Assembly: GCA_023228995.1 (NCBI GenBank)
Contig: JALOAD010000050.1
Location: 1-23,337 of the forward strand
Direction: 5' to 3'
From: JALOAD01 sp023228995 [NCBI: Candidatus Muiribacterium halophilum]
GTDB taxonomy: Bacteria; Muiribacteriota; Muiribacteriia; Muiribacteriales
DNA: 23,337 nucleotides
How positions within the stretch are numbered: position 1 is the first letter of the stretch; each line of letters begins with the position of its first letter. The translations under genes were made by a program, and so were the position numbers. Below are positions 13,832-22,520 of the stretch, piece after piece. The notes beneath the pieces were generated by a model. It was given only the letters and a program-made list of their open reading frames with translations. It searched no databases and had not been told where the DNA came from.

Positions 13832-15769
13832 TTATTTAGTCTTACCTTGTATTTCTCTTAGAGATTTTGCAGCCCAATAATGAACTTCCTTATTATCTGA
13901 ATCAACAACATTCATCAAAGCAGTTACAGCTTTTTCTCCAAGTCTAACAAGAGCTTTTGAAGCATTACTACGAATATTAAGATTTGAACTTCCTAAAGCT
14001 TCAATGAGCAAATCAATAGATTTTTCTGTCTCACTAAGTGCTTTAACAGCTCTCTGAGCACCTTCTCCATCTTCTCCAAGTATTTTTATAAGTATTTTAA
14101 TTGATTTTTCATCTCCAATAGAACCAAGAGCAATTATTGCAAAAAATCTAACTTTTTCTTCAGGATGCTCTAAACATTCCCTTAACCGTTCAACAGCAGT
14201 ATCTCCCATTTGACCAAGTACCCTCGCAACCCAATATGCAATTTCCTCGTTTTCATCAGCAAGAACTCTTATAAGAGGATCAACACATTTATCCTCATTT
14301 ATCTTCCCTAATGCAGTTGCAGCATATTTTCTAACCCAATCATTGCTATCATTAAGAACAGCGTTTATAAGAGCAGGAATTGCCTTGTGGTCTGCAACTA
14401 TACCAAGACCATAAGCTACCATATATCTTAATTCTCCATCAAGAGCATAAGTAACAAGATCAATAAGTCTATCTAACTCTCTTGGTGCTATTTCTTCAAA
14501 AACTTTTCTTGACCAGAATCTTATATCATCATTTTGAGATAATAGTGATTTTAAAACTGGAACAAGTGCCAAATTACCAAAATTCATAAGTGCAACCGAT
14601 GCACTATTTCTAACAGGCCATGCTTCATCAGAAAACGCATTAATAAGCGGGAATATTGCTTTTTCATTTCTAAATTCACCCAAAGCCATAACTGCATACA
14701 TTCTCATATCTTTAGAACCTTCTCTCAGTATTCTTACAAGTTCAGGTAAAGCAGGTTCTCCGATTTTACCAAGAACATTTGCAATCCAATACTTTGTATT
14801 GTCATCACTTGTTTCCATACATGACATAAGTTCAGGAATCGCTTTTTCTCCAATAAGCACAAGTCCTTTCGCAGCACTCTTTCTCACAAGCCAAAGCTTA
14901 TCTTTAAGCATTTCAATAAGAGGTTTTATTGCAAACTGCGAATCTGTTTTACCAAGATATTCAGCAGCAGACATTTTCAAAGTTCGATTGTCTGAATTTA
15001 ACAATTCACTAAGAACATTTATCTTTCTTGAATCAAGATGATTTATAATATAATCAACTTCGTTTTTTATATTTTTTACTGTAGTATTTAAAAAATCAAG
15101 CATTGGTTCCAAAATATCTGGTCCAATCTTTATAAGTGCATCTATTGCATTTTGTCTAACAGTATAAGATTCATCTTCAAGACATCTAAGAAGTACTTCA
15201 ATAGCTTTTTTTTCAGTACTTTCTCCCAAAGCTTCTGCAACAAGAACAGAAACATCTCTATTATTAAATTTCAAAAAGTGTTCAAGCACAGTTACACCTT
15301 TTTCTCCCATTCTTGACAAACTTTTTGTTAACCAAAAAGCTTTGTTATAACTTGCTTTTTTTAAAGAATCAACAATTGCTGGCAATGCTTTTTCACCCAT
15401 ATTTACAAGACTAATCATTGCATTATTACAAACCGCCCACGAAGAATCGCCGCTATATTCAATAAGAATGTCAATAGTATTATCATAATTGCTTTCACCT
15501 AATGCAAGTGCAACATAAGATCTGACTTTACTGTTTTTTTGACCCATATTCCTTAATGTTTTAAGAGGGGCTTCACCTTCTATACCAGCAATTGTCCTAA
15601 TTGCCCAAAAAATAATGTCTTCATTCTCTGTAGTTTCAAGAATAGTCTCAAGTTCTGAATACACTGAATTATCTTGTTCAGCAATACTTTTTAATTGTTC
15701 AGAAGCCTGTTTTCTTTTTAACCATGAAGAGTCCCCTAATTCATGTATCAGATGTAAAATATCAGACAT
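13832..15769 (-). CDS. Large HEAT-repeat (PBS-lyase-type) protein, unknown function
   Basis: 645 residues composed of about 20 HEAT units of roughly 31 residues. There is no signal peptide, membrane segment or other domain, so it is probably a cytoplasmic solenoid scaffold. Units follow an order of three: W at residues 55, 146, 328, 419, 513 and 632 (Y at 240) in [FY]W-type helices, and another set at W111, Y202, W293, W384 and W478 in segments such as DSSWAV and DEAWPVR. The period is 88-94 residues. The ATG has AGGAGAAT directly upstream, and pyrR ends 15 bp before. No catalytic motif was found; the ligand is unknown. A second, shorter HEAT protein lies across the repeat-rich gap. Confidence 0.88.
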   Translation of the reverse strand: MSDILHLIHELGDSSWLKRKQASEQLKSIAEQDNSVYSELETILETTENEDIIFWAIRTIAGIEGEAPLKTLRNMGQKNSKVRSYVALALGESNYDNTIDILIEYSGDSSWAVCNNAMISLVNMGEKALPAIVDSLKKASYNKAFWLTKSLSRMGEKGVTVLEHFLKFNNRDVSVLVAEALGESTEKKAIEVLLRCLEDESYTVRQNAIDALIKIGPDILEPMLDFLNTTVKNIKNEVDYIINHLDSRKINVLSELLNSDNRTLKMSAAEYLGKTDSQFAIKPLIEMLKDKLWLVRKSAAKGLVLIGEKAIPELMSCMETSDDNTKYWIANVLGKIGEPALPELVRILREGSKDMRMYAVMALGEFRNEKAIFPLINAFSDEAWPVRNSASVALMNFGNLALVPVLKSLLSQNDDIRFWSRKVFEEIAPRELDRLIDLVTYALDGELRYMVAYGLGIVADHKAIPALINAVLNDSNDWVRKYAATALGKINEDKCVDPLIRVLADENEEIAYWVARVLGQMGDTAVERLRECLEHPEEKVRFFAIIALGSIGDEKSIKILIKILGEDGEGAQRAVKALSETEKSIDLLIEALGSSNLNIRSNASKALVRLGEKAVTALMNVVDSDNKEVHYWAAKSLREIQGKTK

Positions 15770-15784
15770 ATATTCTCCTAAACA

Positions 15785-16321
15785 TTAATTTTTTTTAACA
15801 TAGACATTATCTTCATTATCAATATCTTTTATACTAAGACCAACAAATTCATCTTTAGAAATTCTTATTATGCTACCTGTAAAATCGCTTGAAACCGGAT
15901 AAATTCTAGATCTTGTATCTACTACAACACATAATTGAATACAACTTGGTTTTCCATGATCAAGGATATTCTCAATAGCAGCTCTTACAGTCCTTCCACT
16001 ATTGAGAACATCGTCAACTATTATAAGAATTCTGTCTTTAAAACTAAAATTCCATTTTCCTCCAGAAATAACAGGTTCATTTGAAATCATAGTCTGATCA
16101 TCTCTATAAAGAGATATATCAAGCTCTCCTATTTCCGGTGTAAATCCTTCAAATTCAGCAATATAAGAAACAAGGCGCTCAGCAATTGGAACTCCTCTTT
16201 TTCTTATTCCTATAAAAGCAATTTTATCAAGGACATTAATGTTTTTTTCAACAATCTCAAGAGAAAGTCTTTTTAACATCCTTTCAAATTCTTCAGAATT
16301 TACAACTATCTTTTTTTTCAT
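15785..16321 (-). CDS. pyrR: PyrR-type pyrimidine regulator / uracil phosphoribosyltransferase
   Basis: 178 residues, like Bacillus PyrR along its whole length: FIGIRKRGVPIAERL, GELDISLYRDD, and the PRPP loop IVDDVLNSGRTVRAA (Bacillus has YTGRT). PyrR binds pyr mRNA in response to UMP and also has UPRTase activity. The ATG at 16321 is preferred over the in-frame TTG immediately before it; an AGGT lies upstream, and the Clp gene ends 7 bp earlier. No pyr biosynthesis genes are adjacent, and no pyr attenuator was recognised in the window, so a PRTase role alone or regulation in trans is possible. Most of the acidic and Arg residues around the site are kept. Confidence 0.9.
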   Translation of the reverse strand: MKKKIVVNSEEFERMLKRLSLEIVEKNINVLDKIAFIGIRKRGVPIAERLVSYIAEFEGFTPEIGELDISLYRDDQTMISNEPVISGGKWNFSFKDRILIIVDDVLNSGRTVRAAIENILDHGKPSCIQLCVVVDTRSRIYPVSSDFTGSIIRISKDEFVGLSIKDIDNEDNVYVKKN

Positions 16322-16328
16322 CAATTAC

Positions 16329-17789
16329 CTACTTAGAATCTTTCTTTTTTTTACTACTTTTTTTAGGTTTTTCATCAGTTTTCTTTAAAGTCGATTTTGT
16401 TTTTTTCTTGCAATCAGTTTTTTTATCTTTCTTTTTGTCTTCTTTGTCTTCTTTATCTTTCTTTTTAGGTTTTTTTTCTTTTTTTACTTCAAAAGAAACT
16501 TTATCTTTATCATTATCAACTCTTGATAATATTTTACAACCTTTTACAAAATCCTTGTTTAAAATTCCTTCCGACAATGGATTTTCGACCTGAGTTTTTA
16601 TAGATCTTTTTAGAGGTCTTGCTCCGTATTTTAAATTAGTGCCTTTATCTACTATAAATTCTTTTACATCTAAAGGAATATCAATTCCCATACCAAGACT
16701 CTCTAGTCTTTTTACAACATCTTTTATCATAATATCAAAGATATTCATATTATCTTCTTTGGTAAGAGCTGTAAATGTAACCATTTCATCAATTCTATTA
16801 AGAAATTCAGGAGGAAAATTCTTTTCAAGAGCTTTTCCGGTTTCTTTTTTTCTTGTGTCCTGATCTTTTTTAACTGAATCAGCTCCAAAACCTATAAGCT
16901 TATCAAGTATTTGAAATTCTTCCACACCAACATTAGTTGTCATTATAATAACAGTATCTTTAAATATTATTTTTTCACCGTGATTATCAGTAAGAATACC
17001 ATCATCAAGAATTTGAAGAAGTACATTGTGCATTTTTCTATGAGCTTTTTCAAGCTCATCAAACAAAACAATTGATTTAGGTTTATTTTTAATAGCTTCA
17101 GTCAAAAAACCACCTTCTTTATGACCAATATAACCTGGAGGAGCACCTATGAGTTTTGCATATTCATGACTCATTGAGTATTCAGAACAATCAATCCTTA
17201 TAAGCTCTCGCTCATCTCCAAATAAAAATTCAGCCAAAGCTTTTGCAAGTTCAGTTTTTCCAACACCAGTGGGTCCTGCAAACATAAAAGAACCAATTGG
17301 TTTTTCAGGATTTTTCAAACCTACATGTGCTTTTCTTATAGCCTGAGAAACTACTTTAATAGCTTCTTCCTGACCAACAATTCTTTTTCTAAGATGTTTT
17401 TCCATATTAATAAGTCTTTCTGTTATATCTTCTTCTTCTTCTAAAACATTACCGTCAATTGTAGTAATACCATCTTCATCACTTCTTTCAAGTGTAATTG
17501 TAACATTTTTTATATCTAATGAAGGATTTACCTGAATACATAGATTATAAAGTTCTTGTTCAGTTATTTCTCCAAAAAGCGAATAATTATTATTACCAAA
17601 AACAAGTGGAGAAATTTCTTCAATATAATTAACTATTGCAGTACTTATAATCAATCTTTTATAAGATTTTTTATCTGTTATATTAATGTTTTTAAATATT
17701 TTATTTATCTCATCTTCTGTAAATTCTCTAATCTGAACAAATCTGTCAAGAGATTCACAGAACTTCATTTTCACTCTTGCTTTACCCAT
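16329..17789 (-). CDS. Single-ring Clp/Hsp100 AAA+ ATPase (D2-only) with Lys-rich tail
   Basis: 486 residues, about half the length of ClpA/B/C. Residues 1-130 match no Clp N-domain or D1 ring. Residues about 130-420 form one D2-type AAA+ module: Walker A GPTGVGKTE (172-180), pore loop GYIGH (219-223), Walker B VLFDELEKAH (241-250), sensor 1 TTN (284-286), arginine finger in PEFLNRIDE (R332) and sensor 2 GARPLKR (389-395). An IGF tripeptide at 299-301 sits where ClpC has its ClpP-docking VGF. Residues 437-486 are a low-complexity Lys-rich tail. It probably unfolds proteins, perhaps for ClpP. The ATG overlaps the purD stop by one base, with a GGTGAG SD. Confidence 0.88.
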   Translation of the reverse strand: MGKARVKMKFCESLDRFVQIREFTEDEINKIFKNINITDKKSYKRLIISTAIVNYIEEISPLVFGNNNYSLFGEITEQELYNLCIQVNPSLDIKNVTITLERSDEDGITTIDGNVLEEEEDITERLINMEKHLRKRIVGQEEAIKVVSQAIRKAHVGLKNPEKPIGSFMFAGPTGVGKTELAKALAEFLFGDERELIRIDCSEYSMSHEYAKLIGAPPGYIGHKEGGFLTEAIKNKPKSIVLFDELEKAHRKMHNVLLQILDDGILTDNHGEKIIFKDTVIIMTTNVGVEEFQILDKLIGFGADSVKKDQDTRKKETGKALEKNFPPEFLNRIDEMVTFTALTKEDNMNIFDIMIKDVVKRLESLGMGIDIPLDVKEFIVDKGTNLKYGARPLKRSIKTQVENPLSEGILNKDFVKGCKILSRVDNDKDKVSFEVKKEKKPKKKDKEDKEDKKKDKKTDCKKKTKSTLKKTDEKPKKSSKKKKDSK

Positions 17790-19072
17790 TAATTCTCACC
17801 CCCTTTAACAGGTGCTATATCTAATCCAATATCATTCCTATAATGCATTTCTCTAAAAAATATTTTTGAAATATTATCATATAATATTTTTCTTGCTTTG
17901 CTTACATCATCATTTTTTACTGTTAAACATAAAACTCTACCACCATTTGTATAAAATCTTTCATTCTGTAAAACCGTACCTGAATGAAACAAAGTTAAAT
18001 CTTTGCTTTGTTTGATTTTTTCAATACCTGTTATAAGTCTTCCGGTAATATATTTTAAAGGATATCCACCAGAAACTATCTGAGAACATATAGCTTTTGA
18101 TTCGTATTCTATTTTAAGATCATCTGTATCATCATCAAGTATCTTTTTGATAACTTCTGCAAGATCATTTTTTAGTCTAGGAAGAACAACCTGAGATTCA
18201 GGATCACCAAATCTAACATTAAGTTCAACTACTTTAGGACCTTCATCAGTAAGTATTAGAGTCATATATACGACTCCTTTTATATCAAGTTTTTCTTTTT
18301 TTAAAGCTTTAAGGAAAGGATTTATTACAAATTTTTTAACATCAGCCTCGATTTTATCATTCCATATAGGAGCTGGCGAAATCGCACCCATACCATGAGT
18401 ATTAGGACCTCGATTCATATCATAAGCTCTTTTATAATCTTGAGCAGAAACCAAACCCCACATTTTTTCACCATTAGTAAAAAATGTTATTGTAACTTCA
18501 TCACCAGATAAAAGTTCTTCAATTACAATACTTTTGCCTGCATCTCCAAACACTTTATCCTGCATCATTACATTAACAGCAAGCTTTGCAGTTATTTCAT
18601 CTTTAGCTATAATAAAACCTTTGCCGGCAGAAAGTCCATCTGTCTTTATAGCAAGAGGTGCACCAACATCTTCAATATATTTAAAAGCAGCATCCTGATC
18701 TTCAAAAGTACCGAATCTTGCTGTAGGAATTTTGTATTTTCCCATTATTTTTTTAGCATAAGCTTTTGAACCTTCAAGTTGAGCAGTATTTTTTTTAGGT
18801 CCAAATATTTTAAGACCATTTTCTTCAAATCTGTCAACAATTCCTTCTGTCAAAGAAATTTCAGGACCAACAACTGTAAACGCTACTTTATTTCTTTTAG
18901 CAAATTTCAACAATTCATCTACATCCTCAGCTTTTATATCTATACATTCAGCATGAGGGCACATTCCAGCATTACCTGTTGCACAAAAAACTTTTTCTAC
19001 AATTGGTGATTGAGCAAGTTTCCATACAATCGCATGCTCTCTTCCGCCTCTTCCAATAACAAGAACATTCAT
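17789..19072 (-). CDS. purD: Phosphoribosylamine-glycine ligase (GAR synthetase)
   Basis: 427 residues, standard PurD length. An ATP-grasp ligase joining glycine to phosphoribosylamine, the second step of purine synthesis. N-terminal GRGGREHAI and GNAGM, GPEISLTEGIVD, the ATP-grasp segments KTDGLSAGKG and RGPNTHGMGA, and metal-binding VVELNVRFGDPESQ are all present. It begins a transcript with a recognisable promoter about 95-120 bp upstream and has GGAAGG before the ATG. No other purine genes adjoin it; it is followed by clp, pyrR and a HEAT gene. Confidence 0.97.
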   Translation of the reverse strand: MNVLVIGRGGREHAIVWKLAQSPIVEKVFCATGNAGMCPHAECIDIKAEDVDELLKFAKRNKVAFTVVGPEISLTEGIVDRFEENGLKIFGPKKNTAQLEGSKAYAKKIMGKYKIPTARFGTFEDQDAAFKYIEDVGAPLAIKTDGLSAGKGFIIAKDEITAKLAVNVMMQDKVFGDAGKSIVIEELLSGDEVTITFFTNGEKMWGLVSAQDYKRAYDMNRGPNTHGMGAISPAPIWNDKIEADVKKFVINPFLKALKKEKLDIKGVVYMTLILTDEGPKVVELNVRFGDPESQVVLPRLKNDLAEVIKKILDDDTDDLKIEYESKAICSQIVSGGYPLKYITGRLITGIEKIKQSKDLTLFHSGTVLQNERFYTNGGRVLCLTVKNDDVSKARKILYDNISKIFFREMHYRNDIGLDIAPVKGGEN

Positions 19073-19164
19073 TTTTAGATTCCTTCCTTGAGTTTTATTT
19101 TAATTATCGACAAAACAATTGAATCAATTGCACCGACTTAACTTTGTAAACTATATTACTTTAT

Positions 19165-19193
19165 ATGATAAAGCACAAAAAGTGAGTTTTCAA
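19165..19193 (-). promoter_or_regulatory. Sigma70-type promoter of the purD operon
   Basis: On the minus strand TTGAAA (19193-19188) and TATCAT (19170-19165) are separated by exactly 17 bp, each hexamer one mismatch from consensus. This gives a leader of about 85 nt before the purD ATG. It is the best promoter match seen in the window. Confidence 0.65.
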
Positions 19194-19199
19194 ACAACT

Positions 19200-19219
19200 A
19201 TTTATAAAGCTTTATAAAT
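19200..19219. promoter_or_regulatory. 20-bp perfect palindrome upstream of the purD promoter
   Basis: ATTTATAAAGCTTTATAAAT is a perfect 20-bp palindrome ending 7 bp upstream of the -35. The location suits an activator site or an AT-rich UP-like element. No regulator family is identified, and it does not resemble the PurR box of Bacillus. Confidence 0.4.
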
Positions 19220-19367
19220 CAATCAATTTACCAGTAACCTTTAAAAGAAAAAAAACTATAAACAAGTTAATAGGGTTTATTGAGTTGGGGGGTGCGGGTT
19301 TTTGATTTTAACTATCTAACCCTAAAACCTCTACAAACTCTATGAAATCTTAACTAATCACCTGTTT
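19220..19367. other. Non-coding stretch with a G-rich patch
   Basis: No gene is visible. A conspicuous G-rich patch on the plus strand (TTGGGGGGTGCGGGTTTTT, 19285-19303) stands out from AT-rich surroundings. TAGGGTT at 19271-19277 could pair with AACCCTA at 19318-19324, and the GGGTT at 19297 competes for the same partner. No T-run terminator is evident for the radical SAM gene that ends at 19368. Confidence 0.4.
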
Positions 19368-20870
19368 TTAAATCACCTTTTCTAAAAGACTTTTTACAAA
19401 AACACAATATTCTTTATCTTCTACATATTCAAAAAACACTAAAGCATTTTTTAAAAAATCAGGACTTTTTCTTATATCATTGTTTATCTGAAAACAAAAC
19501 TTATAGTAAGCTTTATTAATCATTTCTTCATTATTTTCTTCAATACCAAGAGAAAAAAGAATTTCTGGGGATTCATATATTTCAAAAGCTTTTCTTAACC
19601 ATTTTAATTTTAACTTTTTATTTTTTTCAAACATCCCAAGTTCAGCATATTTCCAAAAAACACTTCTATATGGAATATTATCCGTTAAATCAATAGTTTT
19701 TTCATATAAATTTTTTAAAGCTTTTTTATGAGCTTTGTGAATTTTTAATTCATTTTTTTTTATATTATATAAATCATCAAAATAAACAGTATTTTTTTGA
19801 TTAATCCAATCTATGTTTTTAGGATACAATTTATAGAGTGCTGTTTGTGGATAATAATGAAGTCCCGAAACAGTTATCCAATCTGATAATGATTCTTTAA
19901 TAAAATCAATATTCATATCAATATCAATATCTTTTTCTTCTGGATTTCCAATTATTAAAAAAACATTAGTTTTTATGTAAAGACTGCGACATTTCTTAAT
20001 TATATCTACAGCTTTTTTTATATCAACTTTTTTACTTAGTATATTTTGAATTTTAGGTGATGCTGATTCAACACCAAAAGATATTGATACACAACCTGTA
20101 AGGGCTAATTCTTCAAGTATATTATTATCAACAGCATCAATTCTTGATCTTATATCAAAAATTATTTTTAAATTTTTTTCCCTTATAATATTAGATAATT
20201 TTATAATACGATTTTTATCAAAAGTAAAAGTATCATCAGAAAACGAAAAATAATCAACCCCTTCAAAATACAATTGTTCAATCTCTTCAATTATATTTTC
20301 AGGACTTCTAAAAAATAGTTTTCTCTTCCATAATTCAGGAGATGAACAGTATATACAATTACCAGGACATCCTCTTGAAGTTATTATATTAGAATAAATT
20401 GCACCGTTTTTACTTGGAAATGGAATAGAATCAAGCTCTTTTATTCTTTCACCATATATTATTTTATTATTGTTTTGAGATTTTAAAAAATTCAGTATTG
20501 AATATTCAGATTCAAATTTAAAAAAGTTATCAACAAAATTTATTTCTTTTAACTTTTCATCATCTAATAGACTAATAAATGGTCCGCCCATAATGATTTT
20601 AACATTAAATATTGATTTTTTTATATATTGGGCAAATTCAAAACTAATATTTTTATTTGAAGAATTCACCGAAATTCCAATAATATCATCTTTTTGAATT
20701 TCTGATAAAAACTCCGTAAAATCATGTTTTCCCAGCATAATTAAATCTGTATTATATTTATTGTTTAAAAGAGAAGAATATAAATACAATAATCCATTTG
20801 GAAAAATATACTCTTCATAATCTTTTTTATTAGGACAAGGTATATAAACCAAATAGATTTTATTAATCAA
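19368..20870 (-). CDS. B12-binding-domain radical SAM protein, unknown substrate
   Basis: About 500 residues. Residues 1-150 resemble the cobalamin-binding Rossmann domain seen in many radical SAM enzymes (IYLVYIPCP, FPNGLLYLYSSLL, IIGISVNSSN, KIIMGGPFISLL), but no DxHxxG cobalamin-ligand motif is seen. The radical SAM cluster site is C168-x3-C172-x2-C175 in TSRGCPGNCIYCSS, followed by FSDDTF and SFGVESAS. Residues after about 360 are a helical, Lys-rich extension. The start is uncertain: TTG at 20870 overlaps the nitroreductase stop and fits domain boundaries, while a TTG at 20894 is also open. The reaction cannot be deduced, and neighbours do not indicate a pathway. Confidence 0.8.
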   Translation of the reverse strand: MINKIYLVYIPCPNKKDYEEYIFPNGLLYLYSSLLNNKYNTDLIMLGKHDFTEFLSEIQKDDIIGISVNSSNKNISFEFAQYIKKSIFNVKIIMGGPFISLLDDEKLKEINFVDNFFKFESEYSILNFLKSQNNNKIIYGERIKELDSIPFPSKNGAIYSNIITSRGCPGNCIYCSSPELWKRKLFFRSPENIIEEIEQLYFEGVDYFSFSDDTFTFDKNRIIKLSNIIREKNLKIIFDIRSRIDAVDNNILEELALTGCVSISFGVESASPKIQNILSKKVDIKKAVDIIKKCRSLYIKTNVFLIIGNPEEKDIDIDMNIDFIKESLSDWITVSGLHYYPQTALYKLYPKNIDWINQKNTVYFDDLYNIKKNELKIHKAHKKALKNLYEKTIDLTDNIPYRSVFWKYAELGMFEKNKKLKLKWLRKAFEIYESPEILFSLGIEENNEEMINKAYYKFCFQINNDIRKSPDFLKNALVFFEYVEDKEYCVFVKSLLEKVI

Positions 20871-21360
20871 TATATCCAACTTTTGAGTTATCAATAATAT
20901 CTTTAGCTTCTTTTTCTTCTGCTGGATATCCTACTGGAATCAATGCAAAAGGCAAAAATTCATCTTTTATTCCAAGAATATTCTGAATACCGTCTACTCT
21001 ATCTTCTCTTGGATAAATTCCAAGCCATACAGCTCCAAGATCTAAATAAGTACATGAAATAAGTATATTTTCACAAGCTGCCGAAAGATCCTGTTGAAAC
21101 CAATCTGATAATTTATTTCGCTCAAGATCATAGCATACAAGTATTGCAAAAGAACAATCGTTAACCATTTTTCCATAAGGAAGTAATTCTGAAAGTTTTT
21201 TTAATATTTCTTTATTTCTAATAACAAAAAAATGCCATGGTTCAGTTCCATTGGCTGATGGAGCAGCCATTGCAGCTTTAAGTATTTCCTCTATTTTTTC
21301 CTCTTCAACTTCTTTACCTGAATATTTTCTAATACTTCTTCTTTTAAATATAGCTTCCAT
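20863..21360 (-). CDS. Nitroreductase-family FMN oxidoreductase
   Basis: 165 residues, the short form of the NfsB/FRP fold. MEAIFKRRSIRKYSGKEV is the typical phosphate-binding N-terminus for FMN, followed by AMAAPSANGTEPWHFFVI. CTYLDLGAVWLGIYP and LIPVGYPAEE are typical of the C-terminal half. Such enzymes reduce quinones, nitro compounds or other acceptors with NAD(P)H as dimers; the natural substrate is unknown. AGGAGG precedes the ATG. The gene lies 24 bp after the dGTPase-like gene and overlaps the radical SAM gene by about 8 bp. Confidence 0.92.
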   Translation of the reverse strand: MEAIFKRRSIRKYSGKEVEEEKIEEILKAAMAAPSANGTEPWHFFVIRNKEILKKLSELLPYGKMVNDCSFAILVCYDLERNKLSDWFQQDLSAACENILISCTYLDLGAVWLGIYPREDRVDGIQNILGIKDEFLPFALIPVGYPAEEKEAKDIIDNSKVGYID

Positions 21361-21384
21361 TAAAAAATCCTCCTAAAAATATTA

Positions 21385-22494
21385 TCAAACTACCGGATTA
21401 GGTATGAAAAAATCCTTTATCATCTCATAAGCAAGTCTGTCTGTAGAACTTGCAATAAAATCTATTATAGCTCTCTTATATCTTGCAATATCATTTGGAT
21501 AATCTTCATATACAAAATATAATAAATTCCTTTTTAAAAGAAATTTCCCATACATATTAACCGTATTATGTGAATCCTTCATATATTTATCAAAATTATC
21601 TTTATACTTTTCAGAATACTCAAGTAATATATTAAAAAGACCTTTAAGAAGTCTTTCAGTATGAGTAGTAAAATCAGTGTTTTTTTCGCTAAGATAAATT
21701 GCATTATAATTAAATTTCATAAATTTATTCAAATATTCAGAACCATTTTTAGAAAGTGCAATTTTACTTTTTGTAGAAGTTTTTATTATATCTCTTACAA
21801 AAAAATCAACAATCTCACCATTATCACTTCCAACTTTATTTTTTAAATCCTCAGGTATGTCTTTTTTAGATATAAGTCCAGCAATAATACCATCCTCAAT
21901 ATCTCTACCCATATAAGCAATTTTATCTACAAGTCTTACAACACAACCTTCTAATGTACAAGGAATTCCTTGTTTTATTCCAACTTTATCAATTTCAGGA
22001 ATATTTGATGGAGTTAATTCATTTAAAAAACTTTCTCCACAATGATTTACAATACCATCTCTAACAGCTAAAGTAAGATTAAGACCAAATATTGGTTTAT
22101 CTGTTTCTGCTTTTTCAAGTTTATCAACAACTCTAAGACTTTGCATTTCATGACTAAAACCACCAAAATCTTTTGAAAGAATATTAAGAACTTTTTCGCC
22201 AGCGTGACCAAAAGGACTATGACCTAAATCATGACCTAAAGCTATTGCATCAGCAAGTTGTCCGTTAAGTCCAAGATTTCTACATATAACTTTTGAAATT
22301 ATAGCAACATATAATGAATGATCTAATCGATTTGTAACATGATCGTTCATAGGTAGCAAAAAAACCTGTGTTTTATGTTTTAATCTTCTAAAAGCATGGG
22401 AATACAATATAGCTGTATAATCTCTTTCAAAATTATTTCTAGCACCTAATTCACTTATTTTTCTTCTACTAACAAGAATATCATCATAGTTCAT
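21385..22494 (-). CDS. dgt: Deoxyguanosinetriphosphate triphosphohydrolase-like HD protein
   Basis: 369 residues. An HD-domain phosphohydrolase of the dGTPase family, hydrolysing dNTPs to deoxynucleoside and triphosphate. Metal ligands: H59 in NRLDHSLYVA, the H88-D89 pair in ALGHDLGHSPFGHAGE, and a later D in RLVDKIAYMGRDIEDG. The usual RTRLTHSLEV has become TNRLDHSLYV, a modest change beside the first ligand. The ATG has GAGG upstream. It sits 26 bp after the HAMP gene. dNTP specificity cannot be read from sequence; the long C-terminal helical half is as in Bacteroidetes and clostridial dGTPase-like proteins. Confidence 0.93.
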   Translation of the reverse strand: MNYDDILVSRRKISELGARNNFERDYTAILYSHAFRRLKHKTQVFLLPMNDHVTNRLDHSLYVAIISKVICRNLGLNGQLADAIALGHDLGHSPFGHAGEKVLNILSKDFGGFSHEMQSLRVVDKLEKAETDKPIFGLNLTLAVRDGIVNHCGESFLNELTPSNIPEIDKVGIKQGIPCTLEGCVVRLVDKIAYMGRDIEDGIIAGLISKKDIPEDLKNKVGSDNGEIVDFFVRDIIKTSTKSKIALSKNGSEYLNKFMKFNYNAIYLSEKNTDFTTHTERLLKGLFNILLEYSEKYKDNFDKYMKDSHNTVNMYGKFLLKRNLLYFVYEDYPNDIARYKRAIIDFIASSTDRLAYEMIKDFFIPNPVV

Positions 22495-22520
22495 TTAAAT
22501 ACCTCGACTGAAAAGAACTA

